A stretch of 64,000 nt of DNA from Taxawa tesnikishii (nom. ined.). Taxonomy: Eukaryota > Ascomycota > Dothideomycetes > Dothideales. Positions 57,362 to 64,000 of this stretch are shown in pieces (the stretch's first letter is position 1; every line of letters starts with the position of its first letter). The position numbers and the translations under genes are program-made. The notes under the pieces were generated by a model that saw nothing but the letters and a program-made list of their open reading frames with translations, was not told the DNA's origin and made no database searches. The stretch lies in the NCBI GenBank assembly GCA_030247885.1, contig JAPDRO010000016.1, positions 682,001-746,000 of the forward strand, given 5' to 3'.

Positions 57362-60300
57362 CATGATTGGCTGGCAGCCGCCGCCGAGAACGCGGGGTCA
57401 TCCAGGGTCCAGAGGCTTGGCGCCAAATCCAGGGTCCAGAAATCTCACACTAGATGCAGTGTCTAGCAGGACTGGCAGAAGAACAACACGGCTGCAACAA
57501 TCGGACAGCGATGACTCAGATACACGGATCCAGTCTGCGCGGTTGCACAATAATGCGCAAGACCAAAAGCACCAAAAGGCGCGCTCACAGCCTTCCTCCC
57601 ACACACATCCAGAGATCTGCAGACAGCCGAGATCCGAATGGCCAGAAGATTCGATCTATCCTACACAATTGGTCCGATTCAAGAGCGAGGACGCTCCTAT
57701 ATAAAGAGCCAGGGAGGAGACAATGTGGTACATGCGAGGACACTGTACAAGCGGAAGGCAGACAAGGTCAATCCGGTCAATTCGTCCTTATCTGATAGCT
57801 CAACTCCAAGAGGACTTATTGACTGGAGGGAAGAGCATTAGCAAGAGAGAAACTGCTTCCACAGTCAGCAGGGCAGTACGGACAATGGCTCATTCCGAAA
57901 TTCTCTAAGATCCAGCGTGGTACTCGTCTCAACAAGGAACGCATTGCAAAACTGCAGACTAGAGAGCAGCTATAGCCAAAGGAGAAGGATTTGCTACTAG
58001 AGATGCTGTACAACAGGGAAGCAGCACTAGCATGGGACTTCTTAGAAATCGGAAAGGTCAAACCAGATATGGCACCGCCTCAGGAGATCAGGACAATACC
58101 CCATGAGGCATGGCAAGCTCCAGGGTTCCCTATACCCAAGGCAATAATCCCCAAGATCGTGGAGATGCTACAGGAACGACTGAAGGCAGGATTACTAGAA
58201 TACTGTCACGGCCCATACCGGAATCCATAGTTTCTCGTCGCCAAGAAGGAGCAGAACAAGTTCCGCATCGTCAATGCAGCCATGAACATCAACCGTGTCA
58301 CTATCCGTGATGGAAATCTGCCCCCAAATCCAGATGAATTCAGCGAGCAATTTGCAGGACTCGCAATAACGTCCCTCATCGACCTCTTCTCTGGATACGA
58401 TCAGATGGAACTTGCTACGGAATGCAGAGACATGACAGGATTCATGACTCCTCTGGGACTGCTAAGACAAACGACGCTACCCCAAGGAGCCACCAACTTA
58501 GTGGCGCAGTTCGTGAGAATCATCACCAAAATCCTGGAAGCGCACATTCCGCACGTAGCATTGCCATTTCTGGATGACATTGGTGTCAAAGGCCCGGTTG
58601 ACAAAGAAGGAGACGCAGAAGCAGTACCTGGTATCCGGAAATACGTTCTGAAGCACATCTGTTGGCTAGATGGTGTTCTTGCGGATCTGGAACGTGCTGG
58701 CTGTACCATTGCCGGAGGAAAATCCCAATTCTGCATGTCCGGAATCAAGATCGTTGGCTATGTCTGCGACTCAGAAGGCAGACATCCAGATACTGCCAAG
58801 GTCATCAAGATCTTGGAATGGGATAGGTTTGAGAATGTTACAGATGTTCGGGCATTCCTTGGCTTGAGCTCATACTATCGTCTCTGGGTGGAAAACTTTG
58901 CACATGTGGCAGCACCACTGTACGAACTCATGCGGAAAGACGTGGTGTTTTCCTTCGGAGAACCAGCCAGACAGGCAGTTGAGCTGCTAAAGGCGAAGCT
59001 TACTGATGCTCCAGCACTGAAGTCCATTGATTATACTGAAGGAGCAGGATCCATCATTCTGGCCGTGGATTCTAGCCTTCGCGGATAGGGAGCCATCCTG
59101 ATGCAGTTGGCCAGAGACAACAAGAAGAGACGGCATCCGGTACGATACGAAAGCGGCCTCTGGACGACTACGGAATCCGGCTACGATGCTGGAAAACGCG
59201 AATGCAGAGGAGTACTCAAGGCCCTGAAGAAAGTACGCTCGTATCTGTATAGCGTATTCTTCATCTTGGAAATTGATGCCAAAACGCTGGTGGCGCAGCT
59301 CAACAAATCGTCCTCGGATCTTCCTGGTTCCGTTATGGCCCGATGGGTAGCCTGGATACGACTATTCACATTCGAGGTTCGACATGTGCCTGGTACCAAA
59401 CACACTGCTACAGATGCGCTGTCTCGGAGACCTCGCCATCCTTCGGATGACGATGATATGCTAAACGAGCAAGACATTGACGTGGTCATCGACGCAGATC
59501 TGTTCACTACTTCTGTGTGCACTGTTACAGTTGACGGGGTGTTGAAATGTACCCCACAACCACAGCGGCCGCTGTTGGAATGTCGTTGGTAGAAGGTTAC
59601 TCGGAGAAATCTCAGAGAATAGCGGAATACCTCACGACTTTGAAAAAGCCTGCGGCCATGGATCTCAAGGAATTTCACGCATTCAAGAAAGAGGCGCTCA
59701 ACTATCTGGTCCGCGGTCAGCATCTATTCCGGAGAAATGCCAGGAACATGCCACTACGGCGGGTAATTGACAGCGAGGATCAGAGGCGAAAGATTATTCA
59801 AAGCCTGCATGATGAAAGTGGCCACCGAGGACGAGAGGCTACTTACAGAAAGGTCGCTGACCGTTACTGGTGGAACAATGCCTTCAAAGATGTTTCCAGA
59901 TACTGCGCGGGCTGCCTAGAGTGCCAGATGCGTGCTAACTGCAGGGATGTAGAGGAATTGCATCCGGTTTACTAGCAAGTCCTTGGAGAAGCATGGTCAG
60001 TGGATATTGTCTCTATGCCCGCGTCTGGTGGCAAGGAATACCTCGTTGTCGCCAGAGAATTAGTGTCAGGGTGGCCAGAGGCCAGAGCATTACGCAAGCC
60101 TGATAGCCAGGCCGTTGCAAGATTCCTTTACGAGGACGTCATCTGCAGACATGGGTGCTTCGCCAAACTAATCAGCGACGGAGGACCTGAGAACTTCGGC
60201 TATGTATCTGCGTTGGCTGCACAGTATGGAATTCGGAAGATTGTCACCTCCGCTTATCATCCTGAAGGCAATGGATTAGTGGAACGCGGACATCCGAACC

Positions 60301-61080
60301 TTGTTGACTGCTTGTCAAAGCTTACTTCCGGGTTCAGCAAGCCCTGGGACGTACGGTTACCGGAAACCTTGTGGGCAGACCGGATTACGCTGAGGCGATC
60401 CATTAACATGTCTCCAGCATGGATCCTATATGGAAGAGATGTCGTTCTTCCGATCGAACTGGAATTCCCATCATGGCAGGTACTGGACTGGAGCACTGTC
60501 AAAACTACCACGGATTTGGTGGCTATGCGCGCACAACAGTTAGCACGCCGGGATGAAGTCCTGGAGGATGTACTACTATACCAACAGCGAATGCGGGAGC
60601 AGAACGCAGAGGAATTCAACAATCGGAAGAATGCTACGTTCGAACAGCTGAACGTCGGACAGGAAGTCCTCATCCATGACACGAAACGCAAGAAAATCCG
60701 GAGAGACAAGCTGCTGTTTCGATGGTACGGTCCTTCCAGGATCAAAAGCGTTACCCCTATAGGTACCTACGTACTGGAAACCTTGGATGGTATTGAAATG
60801 AAGGGGACTTATACCCGAAATCGGCTGAAACCATGGATCCGGCCTATCCTCCCAACCACGCCTGAACGGCTGCAAGATCGGTTGGTAGCTGCTGAAGGCG
60901 GCATGCCTTCACCTGAGGATGAAGGATCAGAAATCAATTTGCAGGACGAGGAACTGGAGGACGAATTGCCTGCAGACATCAGAGATACAGGCCCAAAGGT
61001 GATCGTCAGCGTGCCGCGAGGATTCGATCCATCGCAGTACGAGGATTACATGGAGTAGCCAGCCAGCTGGCAGGCTAGGT

Positions 61081-61107
61081 TTTACATGGCTCCGGGAGCC
61101 ATGTAAA
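61081..61107 (+). repeat. 27-bp perfect hairpin, copy 2
   Basis: Identical to 57335-57361, located just after the integrase stop and before the purine tract. The two copies bracket the reverse transcriptase-integrase part. Confidence 0.9.
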
Positions 61108-61150
61108 AACTTGAGTCTAGGGACAGACTCATGGAGGAAGGGAGGTGTGT

Positions 61151-61688
61151 TTCCATATTGTTTTGACAATCTTTCCATTCATTTCTTTAGATAATTTCCT
61201 TTGTCAACTCTCTTGATAATCTCTTTTGTCATCTGTTTCTCTGCCATTCTCACATTCCCCTTTCGTAATAAGGCCTTTGTCTGTTTGCCCAAGACAGTAG
61301 TCTCATCCTGTTACCAAACAGAAGCGCAAAGCTCGCAGGATGAGAAGTTTGTGTTTGTGTAAAAGATGTTCCTTTCATACTGTAGGTTGAAAGGATTAAG
61401 TGATGGTGGTGACAAGGGGTAACAAGAAAGAAGTGAAAGGAAGGACACTTCCAGAACCGAAATCTCCGGATATTAGCCGTGTTTCCCTTTGAGGAAGCAA
61501 AACACGTGACAAACATCCAAATTCACATGCTGGACTACAAATCCTCCAGAAACCACGCCCCAAAGCTACTACCAACAACGCTGCCACGATTCGCAAGTAC
61601 GGCAGTTGCGGACACCTCAGAAACCTACTAGAAGACAGCATTTCCTTACTACATATTTACTGAAGTCTGACTACACCTGCGACTCACC
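61151..61688 (+). other. Non-coding spacer before the downstream reading frame
   Basis: About 540 bp, pyrimidine-rich in its first part, with no match to the LTR at 53592. It could be a divergent LTR, or the leader or promoter of the following gene. Confidence 0.4.
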
Positions 61689-64000
61689 ATGTCGCAACCC
61701 AACCCACCTGGCGGTCAGGTTATTAGCACTACTGAAGCCAACAACCCTGTCGTTCCAATTTCCGAGTCATTCCACCGAGCATTTGAAGAAGTGAAGAGGA
61801 TCAGCGATGACGACGAATACTACTACGCAGCCCTCGACTTAAGCAACAAAATCTCCCAGGAAGAAGAAAGACTAAGTGAATACCAGTCCCTACTACTGTG
61901 GGACTGCCGTAGGAGAAGAATAACCTTCAGACCAAACTTCCAGGAAGACTTCGGGGACGCTATCCGATCGGAAAGACTTCTTCTCGATAGAAGAGACGAG
62001 CAAGCAGAAGCTAGGAGAACTCTCTACAGCCTGTGGCAGATTACGGGAGATGCGAACATCTTTCAGTTCAACCTTAGCAGCACAATCCTCTTTAGGATGA
62101 GACGGCTAGCCAGAAAGGGGTTTACTATGGAGCAGGTAGTTTACGCGTTCCTTCGTGGGTACATGCATCGCAACCGCACTAGAGGCAGAGGTTCCAAGAA
62201 GGGTCAGCTATTCTAGCCTAGGGACTTGGAAAACATTGAAGAGCACCCTAAGAGATGTCTGCCGCTTGATCAAGGAGAACACGAGTACCTAACTACACTG
62301 GGATATACTGTCAACGAGCAAGGAGAAGTTCATGAAGTCGCCAATACTGAACTGTCATATAGCGGCCGCGCCCAAACCCTACCTATAGATGTCGACGATA
62401 CGAATATGCCTGCACCAGAGAGCTCTCCCCTTTCATCACTTCCAGAAGGAGTGAGACGTGAGATTGAAGAGGAGGAAGTAGAGGAACGTAGGCGCAGGAC
62501 GATGGCTAGTGTGCCTCTTGACCAGGATCTGGATGCTCTTGCCGATCTGCACAACGATCCCGGCAGATGGAACACTCGCGACCTCGGTAATAATCTCCGC
62601 AAGAATGCAAACGACGATGAGATGCCTGAGGATCCTGTCCTGTCTGATCCGGAGGAGGAGGAAGAGCGACATAAGGAGGACACAGAGGAAACGGCTCCAA
62701 AGAAGAGAAGCGGCTGTAGTTGCCAGATTAGCAGGGGATACAAAGCTCTTTGGAGGGAGATCGATCAACTCCCGAGCAAGATGTTGGATCCTGATATTGC
62801 CAACTTGATGAAGAAGGTGCTACGTGCCATTGATGAGGACGACGAAGTGTTCTGCAGGGTACACCTTTTCCGACTCTGCCAGAAAGCTGGATACCATATT
62901 AGAGCCCTTAGTAGGGAGCAGCTGATCATGCGCATGAGAGAGTTCTCATCTGGCAAAGCTTCCAAGCTCAGAACTGACCCTAAGACCATGAATCAATTCT
63001 ACAAGTCTCGCAGGCCAGCCCGCACTTCTGATGCTCGCGGTCTCTACAGATATTAGCACCATGTTCCTCCAGCTGAAAAATACGATTACAGAGCCGTCAT
63101 GGAGTCTGTTTTTCCAGGTGCCTATGACCAGTTTCAGAAGGATGGTACCGTCAACATCAATGTGTTCGACTGGCTGTTCAAAGAGGACCTTATGAAGGAC
63201 ATGCTAGAAGAGCTTGCTATGTACAAGCACCATCTTCGTCTTCCTACTGGTCAATCCGATCAAGGCTGGTTACGCAACGCCTATTATAGCTATGCCCAGC
63301 AAGTTATCCGTCAAGATGTGCTGTACTATCTGGCCTACGTGTGCCTGCGGCCCGATCACAATCAACAGTTGGTTTCCTACCCATACTACTGCAAGTACGC
63401 GACTGGAGCTAGCAAGACCGAATTCCGTTACCTAGACAACCATCCGGACTGTCTTCTAGCTAGTGACGGTGCCAACATGATCCAAGGAACCATGTCCCTA
63501 GTGGATGAGACGAAGGACAACTATACGGTCTTGATCAAAGGCATTCACTAGCATTTTGAAGAATGGTAGCATGACGTACAGGAGCGTGGTGGTGACAAGA
63601 CCTCTAGCGGAGCCGTCATTCGCATCGACAACAAGATCTAGAGCAAGGAGGATAAAGAGAAGTATAGCCTGCAGTAGGAGGAAGTCCCTTGCAAAGCCGG
63701 AGAGGCACGTATTACCCTGCCACACCTCCTTCACGGTTCCAACGGAGGACTAGTTAAGAAGAGGGTGACAGTATTCCCATAGTACATGGCTATCAAAGAG
63801 GACCTTAGCACTCTGGAAATCAATGCTAGAGCTAATGACTGGACTGCTCTTGCCCTTAGTCACCTGAAGCTTACCTTACCTCCATCTACGCCTTCTGGAC
63901 ATCCTCAGATGTACGGCACGATTGCGTACGCTTTTCCAACAGCCGTCCCCTGTATCATGGACAGCGCAGTGTCCCAAGCAATCGTAGGGCGCACTACGTG
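61689..64000 (+). other. Long accessory reading frame downstream of integrase, possibly 2OG-Fe(II) dioxygenase-like (runs off right end)
   Basis: One frame starting MSQPNPPGGQ keeps coding character for over 760 codons and leaves the window, with about seven interruptions. The N-terminal part is charged and helical, with an acidic linker. The C-terminal part has CKAGEARITLPHLLHGS, reminiscent of the distal metal-His strand of 2-oxoglutarate dioxygenases, and an earlier FRYLDNHPD where HxD might be expected (His read as Tyr). Similar sequences recur in fungal genomes as hypothetical proteins; I cannot name the family. Because the 3' LTR of the gypsy element is not seen before it, the frame may belong to that element or to a separate mobile unit. 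I therefore treat it as a fossil. Confidence 0.4.

Larger units (their letters stand above)
53592..61150 (+). mobile_element. Ty3/gypsy LTR retrotransposon (second element), broken, 3' end not found
   Basis: A 5' LTR (53592-53818, TGTGGTGGG...CCCACCACA) is followed by a leader, gag (about 54376-56300, with CWFCYKPGHGTNSC knuckle), protease (about 56760-57090, LIDSGSECNLM), reverse transcriptase (about 58000-58900, FLDDIG), RNase H (about 59040-59450) and integrase (about 59740-61058: zinc finger HDESGH...CAGCLEC, then the core). A purine tract (GGAGGAAGGGAGG) follows at about 61132-61147, but the sequence after it does not match the 5' LTR. The coding region is interrupted at roughly ten or more points. 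Damage is light compared with the AT-rich island on its left, so the insertion is younger than that island. Confidence 0.88.

Noticed and set aside
61150-61680. 3' LTR of the second gypsy element directly after the purine tract
   Set aside because: It begins TGTG like the 5' LTR, but the following bases do not match, and no matching end is found.

Overview
The window looks like a scaffold of a filamentous ascomycete (Pezizomycotina). The evidence is short 46-60 nt introns with GTRNGT donors and CTRAC branch points, fungus-specific gene families (glutaminase A, LysM plus lysozyme-like secreted protein, App1, RIB7, flavohemoglobin), and AT-rich islands almost without CpA/TpG, the hallmark of repeat-induced point mutation (RIP). 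A dothideomycete is my best guess, but that is inference.

Positions 1-36,900 are gene-dense host DNA. In order: a WD40-like protein with a CaaX tail (+, runs off the left edge), RNA polymerase III subunit RPC34 (+), flavohemoglobin (-), a MYND protein (-), RIB7 reductase (-), glutaminase A (+), an internally deleted zinc alcohol dehydrogenase (-), replication factor C large subunit RFC1 (-), mitochondrial ribosomal protein L16 (+), a very large PAN/LysM/lysozyme-like secreted protein (-), a DUF1989-type protein (-), App1-like phosphatidate phosphatase (+), a flavin monooxygenase (-), an unrecognised fungal protein (-), a Tad-like LINE ORF1 relic and a cytochrome P450 (-). A dihydroxybenzoate-decarboxylase-like amidohydrolase follows at 38.9-40.0 kb, between two small TA-flanked inverted-repeat elements.

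From 40.7 kb to the right edge the window is a transposon graveyard. A RIP-degraded AT-rich island is interrupted by a recent chromodomain Ty3/gypsy element (41,768-48,315, near-identical LTRs) and then by a 374-bp miniature LTR element (TRIM) with a copia-style half-tRNA primer site, a 12-bp minisatellite and a solo copy of the same mini-LTR. About 4 kb of featureless AT-rich DNA follows. A second Ty3/gypsy element starts at 53,592. Its matching 3' LTR is not in the window, and a long extra reading frame with dioxygenase-like motifs lies downstream of its integrase.

Two cross-cutting observations stand out. Many otherwise conserved host genes carry apparent frameshifts that all behave as a single missing base, mostly in a homopolymer, which looks more like assembly error than mass gene decay. 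The gypsy element at 41.8 kb carries a separate antisense reading frame followed by a clear fungal intron signature.
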